A DNA stretch of 64,000 nucleotides from an uncultured Prevotellaceae bacterium (GTDB lineage Bacteria; Bacteroidota; Bacteroidia; Bacteroidales; Bacteroidaceae). The notes under the pieces are model-generated. The model made no database searches. It saw only the letters and a list, made by a program, of their open reading frames with translations, and was not told the origin of the DNA. This document shows, in pieces, positions 34,057 through 42,228 of the stretch (the first letter of the stretch is position 1; every line of letters begins with the position of its first letter). The translations under genes and the position numbers were made by a program. The stretch is from contig ONDP01000005.1 of assembly GCA_900316645.1 (NCBI GenBank), positions 1 to 64,000 of the forward strand, written 5' to 3'.

Positions 34057-34701
34057 TTATTTTGATGTTTTCTGAATATAGTCAAAAATGAGTGATGCTG
34101 CGTCGTCTTCGCTCAGGCCATCCATACTGATGACCAAATCGTACATCTTGGTGTCGTAACGCGACATACCTGTATAGCGATTGACATAGTTTTCACGCAT
34201 CGTGTCAACCGTCTCAATGATTTTCTCTGCCTCTTTTTCCGAAACATTCTTCTTACGCATGATGCGCTGGACACGGGCCTCCTGAGAGGCATGGATCAAC
34301 ACACTGAGATGATTGGGATGCTTGCGGAATACATAGAATCCGCTACGACCGGCAATGACGCAGGAACCATTGTTGGCAATACCCTGCAGAATCTCCTGCT
34401 CAGCCCTAAACAATTCTTCTGTCGTCAAGACTTCGGGCTCTTGTCCCTCCTTAACCGTATAGTACTTGGTACTGTCACCAAAGGGCAACATACTGGTGAA
34501 TTCAGACCACCAGTCGTTCTTTTCTCCTTTCAGCTTTTCTATCTCATTGACGGTCAGATGGTATTTCTCCTCCAAGGCCTTAATCAGCGCCTTGTCGTAG
34601 AAAGGAACTCCCAACTTAGCTGCCAGTTTCTCACCAACAGTGCGCCCCCCTGAACCGACTTCACGATTAATTGTAATTACAAACTTCTCATTCTTGTTCA
34701 T
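34057..34701 (-). CDS. Cytidylate kinase-like P-loop protein
   Basis: A 214-aa protein of the cytidylate-kinase-like group (PF13189). The P-loop is REVGSGGRTVGEKLA near residues 13-27, then a lid/Arg region (SQEARVQRIMRKKNVSEKEAEKIIETVDTMRENYVNRYTG) typical of the family. It differs from canonical Cmk by a large insertion and may phosphorylate another small molecule; substrate cannot be read from sequence. First gene of the three-gene minus-strand operon, driven by the box at 34744-34751. Confidence 0.85.
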   Translation of the reverse strand: MNKNEKFVITINREVGSGGRTVGEKLAAKLGVPFYDKALIKALEEKYHLTVNEIEKLKGEKNDWWSEFTSMLPFGDSTKYYTVKEGQEPEVLTTEELFRAEQEILQGIANNGSCVIAGRSGFYVFRKHPNHLSVLIHASQEARVQRIMRKKNVSEKEAEKIIETVDTMRENYVNRYTGMSRYDTKMYDLVISMDGLSEDDAASLIFDYIQKTSK

Positions 34702-34743
34702 TGTCTTATGCTGTTTTAGTTATTATTTCTGACACATTCGGTG

Positions 34744-34751
34744 CAAAGATA
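34744..34751 (-). promoter_or_regulatory. -7 box for the kinase-peptidase-esterase operon
   Basis: TATCTTTG on the minus strand, back to back with the box at 34796 (44 nt apart). The leader would be about 40 nt. Confidence 0.65.
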
Positions 34752-34795
34752 CAAAAAAATATGAATATGTGCTTTTACATTTAAAAAAAAAATAG

Positions 34796-34803
34796 TATTT
34801 TTG
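34796..34803 (+). promoter_or_regulatory. -7 box for the SpoIIE-type phosphatase
   Basis: TATTTTTG, 20 nt before ATG 34824. Confidence 0.6.
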
Positions 34804-34823
34804 CGCCCAATAGAACAGCAACA

Positions 34824-36446
34824 ATGAATAATATCATTAACAAACTCCGCATTGGCGGCATTCCTGCCCTGTTGGTTGCAACCGCGTTGGTCATCCTTAT
34901 CTTGGCCGTACAATATTATATCAGTGTCCGAAATGACGATGAGGATGCACGAAAGTTAGTCAATCGTGAGCTGATCATTGTGGAACAGCAAATCATGTCG
35001 GAGTTTAAGAACGCTGAGTTCGCATTAGAGGAAATGGCTGACCGGGCTCATTTAAGCTTGGCAGATGCAGACAAAATGCTGGATATCACCCACTATATCA
35101 TAAAGGAAAACCCAAACATCAAAGGAGCCGCCATCGCCTTTGTCCCCTATTTCTATCCTGAGAAAGGCCACTGGTTTGAGCCTCGCTGCATTCGTGAAGA
35201 CAATGAGATTATTTCCGAAGAGATCGGCGGTATTCATCATGACTACACCAAGTTGAACTGGTATCGTGAAGGAATTAAGAACAAGAAGAAAAAGGGCCAC
35301 TGGAGTAATCCCTATATAGACGACACACAAAACGGCATCTACATTTTGTCCCTGACACGCCCCCTGCATCGAGGAAAAAAGGTGGTAGGTGTGCTCTGCA
35401 TAGACATGGAACTGGCGCAGTTGGAAAAGATTCTGAAAGAAGCAGAGCCCTATCCTGGCAGCATCTGTCAGTTAATTAACGATAAAGGCGAAGTACTCAT
35501 ATCGTCTGGCGAAACAAAATCAAGGGATACTAATTACTTCAGCGACAGCAAAAAGCTGAAATACAGTGACGTGGTAGTGCAACTCTCCTGTCCGAAGAAA
35601 GCTATCTATGGTCAATCTACCGTCCTCAACCTCGTCACCCTTGGATTGTTGCTGCTGGGAATGCTGTTGCTGGCATATATTGTCAGGAGGACTATTTACA
35701 CCATCACCTCGCTGAATGCAGCCCAACAACAGAAGAAGATAATGGACAGGGAGATGCGTATTGCCCATGGCATTCAGATGGATATCGTAAGGCGTGATTT
35801 CCCTGAGGAACTGCATGCAACGCTGTTGCCAATGAAAGAGGTGGGAGGAGACCTCTACGACTTTTACCAAGAAAACGACACGCTCTATTTCATCATTGGC
35901 GATGTGAGCGGAAAGGGTATTCCTGCTGCCATGATGATGTCAGCAACAGTCAACCTCTTCCGTATGGCAGCACGCCATTTCAGTACACCCGCTGAAATCA
36001 TGGGCGAGATTAACGACGTGCTGTCGGAGCGCAATCCCAGTTTACTGTTCGTCACCGCCTTCGTGGGAAAAATCGACATGAAGCATGAATTGATGACTTA
36101 TTGCAATGCCGGACATAATCCACCCATACTCAACAATAGTTTCATGGAAATGGATCCGGACATTCCACTGGGTTATCAGACCAACTTCCCCTATAGGCAG
36201 TATGGAGCATTCTTCCCTGAGGGGTCGCGCCTTGTGCTTTATACCGATGGTATCACAGAGGCTCGCAATTCGGCTCACCAACTGATGGGAGAGGATTATC
36301 TGCTGAATATTGTTCAGGCGCATTATACTGAACCCCTCAGCACAATGACAAACAGCATCATCGACGACACCAACAAGTTTGCCGGGAAGACGATACAGAT
36401 GGACGATATTACATTGATGTGCATTACCAATAAGACAGCATTATGA
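34824..36446 (+). CDS. Membrane PP2C-type phosphatase with extracytoplasmic sensor (SpoIIE/RsbU-like)
   Basis: A 540-aa signalling protein. Transmembrane helix about 11-33, periplasmic PDC/Cache-like sensor domain about 34-265, second transmembrane helix about 270-292 (LVTLGLLLLGMLLLAYIV), then a cytoplasmic SpoIIE phosphatase domain about 305-540. Metal-binding motifs are visible: MKEVGGDLYDFY, IGDVSGKGIPAAMMMS, CNAGHNPP, LVLYTDGITEA and MDDITLM. It should dephosphorylate an anti-sigma-factor antagonist, and the STAS gene overlapping its stop codon by 4 nt is the obvious substrate. Confidence 0.93.
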   Translation: MNNIINKLRIGGIPALLVATALVILILAVQYYISVRNDDEDARKLVNRELIIVEQQIMSEFKNAEFALEEMADRAHLSLADADKMLDITHYIIKENPNIKGAAIAFVPYFYPEKGHWFEPRCIREDNEIISEEIGGIHHDYTKLNWYREGIKNKKKKGHWSNPYIDDTQNGIYILSLTRPLHRGKKVVGVLCIDMELAQLEKILKEAEPYPGSICQLINDKGEVLISSGETKSRDTNYFSDSKKLKYSDVVVQLSCPKKAIYGQSTVLNLVTLGLLLLGMLLLAYIVRRTIYTITSLNAAQQQKKIMDREMRIAHGIQMDIVRRDFPEELHATLLPMKEVGGDLYDFYQENDTLYFIIGDVSGKGIPAAMMMSATVNLFRMAARHFSTPAEIMGEINDVLSERNPSLLFVTAFVGKIDMKHELMTYCNAGHNPPILNNSFMEMDPDIPLGYQTNFPYRQYGAFFPEGSRLVLYTDGITEARNSAHQLMGEDYLLNIVQAHYTEPLSTMTNSIIDDTNKFAGKTIQMDDITLMCITNKTAL

Positions 36447-36742
36447 AAATCAACATTCAACGAAACGGAGACGAAGTGGTAGTTGCCCTAAACGGAGAAC
36501 TCGACACTGTGACAACTGCTCAAATGGGCGAGGAACTGAATCGCATCATTGAAATGGCAAGCAACCAACTCATCATCGACTGTAAGGACTTAGAGTATAT
36601 CAGTTCGTCAGGACTGCGTTTCTTCATGCAACTGAAACGTCATAGTGAACAACTGAATGGAACCGTCACCCTCATAAATATGAACCAGGATGTGAAGGAG
36701 GTGTTCCGTATCAGTGGTTTCCACCACATCTTCAACTTTTAA
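36443..36742 (+). CDS. STAS-domain anti-sigma-factor antagonist
   Basis: A 99-aa single STAS domain. The phosphorylatable serine lies in YISSSGLRFFMQL near residues 52-56, as in SpoIIAA/RsbV. It starts inside the phosphatase stop codon (ATGA), so the two are translationally coupled. In partner switching the phosphatase activates the STAS protein, which then sequesters an anti-sigma kinase; no such kinase or sigma factor is nearby. It converges with and overlaps the phosphopantetheinyl transferase gene by 4 nt, leaving no space for a terminator. Confidence 0.93.
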   Translation: MKINIQRNGDEVVVALNGELDTVTTAQMGEELNRIIEMASNQLIIDCKDLEYISSSGLRFFMQLKRHSEQLNGTVTLINMNQDVKEVFRISGFHHIFNF

Positions 36743-37296
36743 TAGACAACAGAATACACATAACCCCGTCGTTGATTAACAACGGTGGTAAAATGATTGG
36801 GTATGTCTCTCAACACATTCTTGATATCGTCACGGATACCCTCGCCCGAGAGTTTCAGAACGGCCTCCTTCATAGTCCATAAACGGGTGAAAGTCAAATC
36901 CGGATGGGGGGAATGGACGATTTCATCAACCTCTTTGTCGTTCATGGTATAACGCACCAAATCTTCCTTATACTCTCTGATACTCTCGACATCAACACCG
37001 ACGGGAATATTGCTCAGTGCGCAGATGGCAGCCTCGCGACAATGACTGAAATTGAAATGGATATGAGGTAAACCCACTATCGCAGGTTTACCATGCTCAC
37101 CATATTCAAAGACGGGCTTATCGGTAATACCATATTCCTGACGCAGGCCTTCACATAGCAACAGATAAACTGCAGAACAGGTTTTACGTCCCTGCTCATA
37201 CTTGAATTTCAAAGCCTGTTCTCTCCGCTGTTCCGACAATAACGGAAGTGACGCCTCGAAATCAAAACCTGCTATGTCGTCATTCAAATAAATCAT
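36739..37296 (-). CDS. 4'-phosphopantetheinyl transferase (Sfp-like)
   Basis: A 185-aa enzyme that attaches phosphopantetheine from CoA to carrier proteins. Motifs: KPAI..LPHIHFNFSHCREAAICAL, VGVDVESIREYK (metal-binding Asp) and FTRLWTMKEAVLKLSGEGI (W-x-x-KEA). ATG 37296 was chosen over 37374; it lies inside the last codons of rmuC (17-nt overlap). Being Sfp-like, it may serve a secondary-metabolite or fatty-acid carrier elsewhere in the genome. Confidence 0.92.
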   Translation of the reverse strand: MIYLNDDIAGFDFEASLPLLSEQRREQALKFKYEQGRKTCSAVYLLLCEGLRQEYGITDKPVFEYGEHGKPAIVGLPHIHFNFSHCREAAICALSNIPVGVDVESIREYKEDLVRYTMNDKEVDEIVHSPHPDLTFTRLWTMKEAVLKLSGEGIRDDIKNVLRDIPNHFTTVVNQRRGYVYSVVY

Positions 37297-38572
37297 GTTC
37301 TGATCCGATTGCTGCAGACGAATCGACTGCACTGGGGATGCGTCGGTTAGGATTCTCCTTGGCACCCATGTCAATGAGTTCGCGTCCTTTCTGAACCACG
37401 CTTTGACGTCCTTCGTCCAACTTATTCTTTGAGTAGTCGAAAGCCTTACGCGCCTGCTCTAATTGTTCACCCACCTTATTGTATCGCTGGATGAAATCGC
37501 CCAGTCGGTCGAGTAGCTGTTCAGCAATGCCGAAGACTTTCTCCTGATTCTCAGCCTGCTGGTTCTGCACCCATGCAATATGTATCATGTGGAGAATGCC
37601 CAAGAGATTCTGTTCGCCAGTGATAAACACTTTCCGTTCGAAAGCCTCGCGCCACAATGTGGGGTCGTTGGCTAATGCCAACTGCAGGGAACTCTCGAAA
37701 GGCACAAACATAATGACAAAATCGACAGCCTCACGTGGGGCCTTGATGTATTTGGAATAATCTTTGCGAGCCAGTTCGGTGACGTGGCTGCGGATGGACT
37801 TGATATGGTCTTGCAAAGCACGTTCCTTTTCCTCGGGGTCCTCGGCATTGACATAACGCTGATAAGCCACCAGCGACACCTTCGAGTCAATCACAGCATC
37901 CTGTCCCTGGGGATAGTGAAGGATGACATCAGGCTGCATTTCCTTGCCCGTATCGTCATTTTTCAGAGGACGTCCCTGCTCGTCACGCAGACGGGCCTGC
38001 ACCTCATAGTGAATGCCTTCCGTCAGACCTTGTGAAGCCAGCAAGTCGCCAAGGATGATCTCGCCCATATTGCCACTGACCTTATTGTCACGACGCAATA
38101 CGTTGGCAAGACTTTCTGCCTTCTCGCCGATTTCCCTGTTAGACTCCATCATCAGGCGCAACTGTTCTTTCAGCGAGGCATTCTGGGCAGTATGGTCTTT
38201 CGTATTCTCATTGATGGCCTTACGCATCTCACTGATGGCTTCCTTCAGAGGTTGGGTGATGGTGCCCATATTCTCTTTATTTTCCTCCTTCAACCGTTGT
38301 GCCTGGGCATCCATCAATTGTTGTGCCAGCACCCGAAGCTGTTCCTTGGTGGTCTTGAGCTGTTCCTCAAATTGTTCACGCTGGCCACGCATCTGCTCGG
38401 CAAAGCGTTCCTTGCTTTGCCGTTGTTCCTCCGCACGCTGTTGGGAGAGCATCTGCATCTCCGTCTCTTTCTTGGCAAGTTCAACATGCAGTCGTCCTAC
38501 TTTCTGGTTCATTACCAGATAGAGGACGACTGCACCAACAGCGATTCCGATTACAATATACAATGCAATCAT
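37280..38572 (-). CDS. rmuC: DNA recombination protein RmuC
   Basis: A protein of about 430 aa. It has one N-terminal membrane helix (MIALYIVIGIAVGAVVLYLVM), a long coiled coil (about 25-165) and the RmuC nuclease-like domain (SGNMGEIILGDLLASQGLTEGIHYEVQARL, PDVILHYPQGQDAVIDSKVSLVAYQRYV, FVIMFVPFESSLQLAL). RmuC limits inversions between short repeats, interesting in a genome with many inverted repeats. ATG 38572 was chosen over 38596. It lies 14 nt after the GMP synthase gene. Confidence 0.93.
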   Translation of the reverse strand: MIALYIVIGIAVGAVVLYLVMNQKVGRLHVELAKKETEMQMLSQQRAEEQRQSKERFAEQMRGQREQFEEQLKTTKEQLRVLAQQLMDAQAQRLKEENKENMGTITQPLKEAISEMRKAINENTKDHTAQNASLKEQLRLMMESNREIGEKAESLANVLRRDNKVSGNMGEIILGDLLASQGLTEGIHYEVQARLRDEQGRPLKNDDTGKEMQPDVILHYPQGQDAVIDSKVSLVAYQRYVNAEDPEEKERALQDHIKSIRSHVTELARKDYSKYIKAPREAVDFVIMFVPFESSLQLALANDPTLWREAFERKVFITGEQNLLGILHMIHIAWVQNQQAENQEKVFGIAEQLLDRLGDFIQRYNKVGEQLEQARKAFDYSKNKLDEGRQSVVQKGRELIDMGAKENPNRRIPSAVDSSAAIGSEHDLFE

Positions 38573-38586
38573 CGTGACTGCGAGAT

Positions 38587-39570
38587 TTATTCCCACTCAA
38601 TCGTTCCCGTTGGTTTCGGGGTCAGATCATACAGCACCCTGTTCACACCAGGAACCTCAGTAATGATGCGCTTTGTGATATGATGCAAGAGTTCGTAGGG
38701 AATCTCCTCAATAGTAGCAGTCATAGCGTCACGCGTGTTGACGGCACGGATGATTACCGGCCAATCCCAACTGCGCTTGTTGTCCTTGACACCTGTTGAT
38801 TTATAGTCGGGAACAATGGTAAAGTACTGCCATACCTTACCCTCCAATCCGTTCTTGGCAAACTCCTCGCGCAGAATGGCATCACTCTCACGCAGGGCCT
38901 CCAAACGGTCGCGGGTAATGGCTCCTGTACAACGTACGCCCAGGCCCGGACCAGGGAATGGCTGACGGAACACCATATTATCTGGCAATCCAAGTTCCTT
39001 ACCCACTACGCGAACCTCATCCTTGAACAGCAACTTAATCGGTTCAACCAGTTCAAACTGCATATCCTCAGGCAGACCGCCTACGTTGTGGTGAGACTTC
39101 ACTGGACCCGATTCCACAATGTCAGGATAGATAGTGCCCTGTGCCAGGAAACTGATACCTTCCAGCTTACGTGCCTCTTCTTCGAACACACGGATAAACT
39201 CAGCACCGATAATCTTACGCTTCTGTTCTGGATCAGCCACACCAGCCAGTTTGTCAAGGAAACGGTCAGTAGCGTCAACATATACCAGATTGGCATTCAA
39301 CTCATCGCGGAATACGCGAACAACCTGCTCGGGCTCACCCTTACGCAGCAATCCGTGGTTCACATGGACAGAAACCAGTTGTTTGCCCACTGCCTTAATC
39401 AGCAGCGCAGCCACTACCGATGAATCAACACCACCAGAAAGTGCCAACAGCACCTTCTTGTCACCAATCTGAGCTCTCAGCTCCTTGATCTGTTCCTCAA
39501 TGTATTTCTGGGCCAATGCAGGAGTCGTTATTCTCTCCATGTCAGCCGGTCTCACATTACTTGTACTCAT
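38587..39570 (-). CDS. GMP synthase, ATP-pyrophosphatase subunit only
   Basis: A 327-aa protein equal to the C-terminal two thirds of GuaA: PP-loop [17 protein letters not shown] at about 41-57, the [14 protein letters not shown] adenylation motif, [12 protein letters not shown], and the dimerisation domain ending [18 protein letters not shown]. The N-terminal glutamine amidotransferase domain of ordinary bacterial GuaA is absent, and the gene begins cleanly at its own promoter, so this is not an end-of-window truncation. It either uses free ammonia or pairs with a separate glutaminase as in archaea. A second full-length guaA may exist elsewhere. Confidence 0.93.
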   Translation of the reverse strand: MSTSNVRPADMERITTPALAQKYIEEQIKELRAQIGDKKVLLALSGGVDSSVVAALLIKAVGKQLVSVHVNHGLLRKGEPEQVVRVFRDELNANLVYVDATDRFLDKLAGVADPEQKRKIIGAEFIRVFEEEARKLEGISFLAQGTIYPDIVESGPVKSHHNVGGLPEDMQFELVEPIKLLFKDEVRVVGKELGLPDNMVFRQPFPGPGLGVRCTGAITRDRLEALRESDAILREEFAKNGLEGKVWQYFTIVPDYKSTGVKDNKRSWDWPVIIRAVNTRDAMTATIEEIPYELLHHITKRIITEVPGVNRVLYDLTPKPTGTIEWE

Positions 39571-39601
39571 ATTATTTTTCTTTTAAAAGTTATTATGGCT
39601 A

Positions 39602-39654
39602 CAAAGTTACGAAAAAACGAGAGAAATGCAAAAGAAAAGCTTGTTTTTCTTTTC
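39602..39654 (-). repeat. 53-bp promoter-terminator repeat, copy 1
   Basis: On the minus strand it carries a -7 box TAACTTTG (39602-39609) and a T-rich hairpin AAAAGAAAA/TTTTCTTTT. Identical to copy 2 at 39687-39739. Its box suits the GMP synthase start at 39570. Confidence 0.9.
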
Positions 39655-39686
39655 ATTTCCGAGTGCCAAGTAAGTTCGGCGAACAC

Positions 39687-39739
39687 CAAAGTTACGAAAA
39701 AACGAGAGAAATGCAAAAGAAAAGCTTGTTTTTCTTTTC
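39687..39739 (-). repeat. 53-bp promoter-terminator repeat, copy 2
   Basis: Same 53 bp as copy 1, shifted by exactly 85 bp, with its own minus-strand TAACTTTG (39687-39694). Its hairpin is placed to end the RecD-like transcript. Confidence 0.9.
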
Positions 39740-39767
39740 GTTAGAAAGAAAAAATACTACCGAAATA

Positions 39768-41234
39768 TCATTTGTCAGAGACGGCTGTCTGCGCGACGGG
39801 CCAATTGACGAGATATAGCTGTTCGGTAGCGCGGGTAAAGGCTGTATAGAGCCAATGAATATAATCGGGGGAGAGCATATCGTCCGTCATATAGCCTTGA
39901 TCGACATACACATGCGCCCACTGACCACCCTGTGCCTTGTGACAAGTGGCAGCATAGGCAAATTTCACTTGCAAAGCATTATAATAGCGGTCTTCCTTCA
40001 CCTTTTTCAGTCGGTCTTGTTTCTGGGGGATATCAGCATAATCCTCCATCACTGCCTGATAGAGCTGTTCCTGCTGCTCGCGCGTCAAGGCGGGAGCCTC
40101 GGAAGTCAGTGTGTCGAGCATCACCAGTGCTGTGAGTTCATAGTCGTCATAGTCAGGGAAAGTCATTGTCACTTCGGCAAAATGGAAACCATACTGTTCG
40201 TGCACATTCCTCACCTTTCTGACCACACAACGGTCTCCATTGGCTATAAACTCCATTGCAGGCACAACACTCCCCTCACCTTTATAGTTCCCCTCGCCTA
40301 TAGGAGAGGGGTTAGGGGTGAGGCTATAATTATTCTTCACCACCATCAACTGGTCACCCCTGGTGAGTCCTTCCTCACGTCCCAGTACCATATTGCGGAT
40401 GCCCTGATTATAGATGTTTGCACGTTTATTACTGCGTGTAATAACCATCGTTTCATCAAGTCCTACCTTCGAATAGCTACTTGCCAGCGACTCTATCAGC
40501 TCGTCACCAGGTACCATTCGGATATCCTCGAAACCGTCGAATCGAATCTTAGGCAACTCACATCGGCCTTCAGACATCCCATTCCTGACGTCTGTCGCAT
40601 TCCACAGAATACCCGATTCCTGACTTTGTCGCAAAACCTCCTGAAGGTTACATTCATAGACATGAAGACCATATCCCCTCATCACATCCGCCATCAGCGC
40701 AGGACTCTCCTCTTCGCCTACTGGGGGCAACTGGGCTTGGTCGCCTATCAGCAACATACGACAATTTCGCCCATTATACACAAATTGGACCAAATCGTCC
40801 AACAATTGTCCATTGGCAAAAGGCGTATCACCATAATTGCTGGCATTGGCAATCATCGAGGCCTCATCAATTATATATAAGGTGTCTTGGGCTGAATTGT
40901 AATTCAAGTCAAATGAACCCTCGAGCGATTTCTGTCTATAGATGCGACGGTGGATGGTGTAAGCCGGTTGACCCGCATAAAGCGAAAACACTTTGGCTGC
41001 CCGGCCGGTAGGAGCCATCAGCACCATCTTCTGCTGGAGCGACAAAAGGGCCTTGACGATAGATGCAGCCAACGTCGTCTTACCCGTTCCGGCTGAGCCA
41101 CGCAATATCATAACCGTCTGTTCATGACGATCTGTCATAAACATCGAGAACACATCAATAGCATTTTCCTGTTCCGCAGTGGGTGTATGAACCAATGCGG
41201 ACCGAATACGGAATTTCAGCTCGTCGGTAATCAT
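39768..41234 (-). CDS. RecD/Pif1-like superfamily 1 DNA helicase
   Basis: A 488-aa 5'-3' helicase of the RecD2/Dda type. Walker A GSAGTGKTT at 46-54, motif Ia VLMAPTGRAAKV, Walker B IIDEAS near 121-126, motif III LIGDQAQLPPVG, and C-terminal motifs VKFAYAATCHKAQGGQW and YTAFTRATEQLYLV. Only the helicase is present, no long RecD N-domain. Residues about 303-325 (SLTPNPSPIGEG...KGEGSVV) do not belong to the family and are encoded by a palindromic REP-like insertion that kept the frame, in a variable loop before the UvrD-C-like domain. Confidence 0.9.
   Translation of the reverse strand: MITDELKFRIRSALVHTPTAEQENAIDVFSMFMTDRHEQTVMILRGSAGTGKTTLAASIVKALLSLQQKMVLMAPTGRAAKVFSLYAGQPAYTIHRRIYRQKSLEGSFDLNYNSAQDTLYIIDEASMIANASNYGDTPFANGQLLDDLVQFVYNGRNCRMLLIGDQAQLPPVGEEESPALMADVMRGYGLHVYECNLQEVLRQSQESGILWNATDVRNGMSEGRCELPKIRFDGFEDIRMVPGDELIESLASSYSKVGLDETMVITRSNKRANIYNQGIRNMVLGREEGLTRGDQLMVVKNNYSLTPNPSPIGEGNYKGEGSVVPAMEFIANGDRCVVRKVRNVHEQYGFHFAEVTMTFPDYDDYELTALVMLDTLTSEAPALTREQQEQLYQAVMEDYADIPQKQDRLKKVKEDRYYNALQVKFAYAATCHKAQGGQWAHVYVDQGYMTDDMLSPDYIHWLYTAFTRATEQLYLVNWPVAQTAVSDK
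40270..40323. repeat. REP-like palindromic element inside the helicase gene
   Basis: Nested inverted repeats: an inner 22-nt hairpin (CCCCTCGCC...AGGAGAGGGG, 40290-40311) and outer arms CCTCACC (40274-40280) and GGTGAGG (40317-40323). On the coding strand it reads as the NPSP-x-GEG type peptide. Confidence 0.85.
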
Positions 41235-41242
41235 ATTGGCTA

Positions 41243-41250
41243 CAAAATTA
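41243..41250 (-). promoter_or_regulatory. -7 box for the RecD-like helicase
   Basis: TAATTTTG on the minus strand, only 8 nt from the start codon at 41234. Confidence 0.55.
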
Positions 41251-41254
41251 CAAA

Positions 41255-41289
41255 AAACTTTAAACTCTCAGCCATAAACTCTAAACTTT
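41255..41289 (+). repeat. Heptad array AAACTCT/AAACTTT between divergent promoters
   Basis: Five 7-nt units: AAACTTT, AAACTCT, CAGCCAT (off-sequence but in register), AAACTCT, AAACTTT. A 30-bp stretch from 41276 is identical to 59762-59791. Confidence 0.85.
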
Positions 41290-41293
41290 TTAT

Positions 41294-41301
41294 TATCTTT
41301 G
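41294..41301 (+). promoter_or_regulatory. -7 box for the 30-aa peptide and DUF3822 operon
   Basis: TATCTTTG, 8 nt before ATG 41310. Confidence 0.65.
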
Positions 41302-41309
41302 CAGCCGAT

Positions 41310-41402
41310 ATGAAGATTTCAAACCGCACCATCAATATCATACTTGCCATAGCAGCAGGTCTATTGGCTGTTTTGTGCGTGCTCAGTATCATACAACATT
41401 AA
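41310..41402 (+). CDS. 30-aa membrane peptide
   Basis: A 30-codon frame encoding MKISNRTINIILAIAAGLLA then VLCVLSIIQH: a short basic start and one strong transmembrane helix. It begins 8 nt after a clear -7 box and ends 13 nt before the DUF3822 start, so it is the first frame of that transcript. The layout fits a small membrane protein or a leader peptide; I recognise no family. Confidence 0.6.
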   Translation: MKISNRTINIILAIAAGLLAVLCVLSIIQH

Positions 41403-41415
41403 AGAATTGGCAGCT

Positions 41416-42228
41416 ATGCAGGAATATGGTCACATCACCCCGCAGCAACGACTGATTATCCGCATCAGTCGCAATAGTCTTGTGTTTGCCTCCATCAACA
41501 ACGAGAGCGGAGGGGCTATCAGTTTCTATCCCTACGTCCTGAAAAGCGGCATATCAATGGCTGCCAATCTGCGTGAGGCATTCCGTACGGAAGACATACT
41601 CCGTGAGTCATTTAGTCGCATACTCATCATGATTGACAGTCCGACACTGATGGTTCCTCTCGAAGAGTTCCGTGAAGATGCCCAACAGGTTCTTTACCAA
41701 CATGCCTACCAAGACCACGAGAAGGATGAAATAGTGAATACGGTATTGCCCGACTTGAACTGTGTGGCCATATTCAGCATCAACAAAGATACAAAACTGG
41801 TTATCGACGACCATTTCAGTCAGGCCACCTATATTGCTGCTGTTGCTCCCGTTTGGCGCTATCTGCATCAGCGCAGTTTCATAGGGACAAGAGAAAAACT
41901 GTATGCTTATTTCCACGATCGCCACATGGAGGTATTCAGCTACGGCCAAAACCGCTTCAAGTTCTGCAACAGTTTTGACGTCCGCGACCCACATGATGCA
42001 CTTTACTATCTGCTCTACACTTGGAAACAGATAGGATTGCAGGCTGAACGTGACGAGATTCACATGGTAGGCAGCATTCTAGAAGGCGACTGGCTGGCAG
42101 AGGAGCTGAAGAAATACATCAAGCGCATATATACCATCAACCCTGCTGGCGACTTTAACCGTGCCACAGTTACGCAGATTGAAGGGATGCCCTACGACCT
42201 CATGACATTATTCGTGAAAGGCAGATGA
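41416..42228 (+). CDS. DUF3822 family protein
   Basis: A 270-aa cytosolic protein recognised as DUF3822 by its pattern (LIIRISRNSLVFASI, VLKSGISMAANLREAFR, VAAVAPVWRYLHQRS, LYAYFHDRHMEVFSYGQNRFKFCNSF) and by its constant place beside rsmD in Bacteroidetes. The strand pattern suggests an actin/RNase-H-like ATPase fold (inference). ATG 41416 is preferred to TTG 41407. It overlaps rsmD by 4 nt (ATGA). Confidence 0.85.
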   Translation: MQEYGHITPQQRLIIRISRNSLVFASINNESGGAISFYPYVLKSGISMAANLREAFRTEDILRESFSRILIMIDSPTLMVPLEEFREDAQQVLYQHAYQDHEKDEIVNTVLPDLNCVAIFSINKDTKLVIDDHFSQATYIAAVAPVWRYLHQRSFIGTREKLYAYFHDRHMEVFSYGQNRFKFCNSFDVRDPHDALYYLLYTWKQIGLQAERDEIHMVGSILEGDWLAEELKKYIKRIYTINPAGDFNRATVTQIEGMPYDLMTLFVKGR

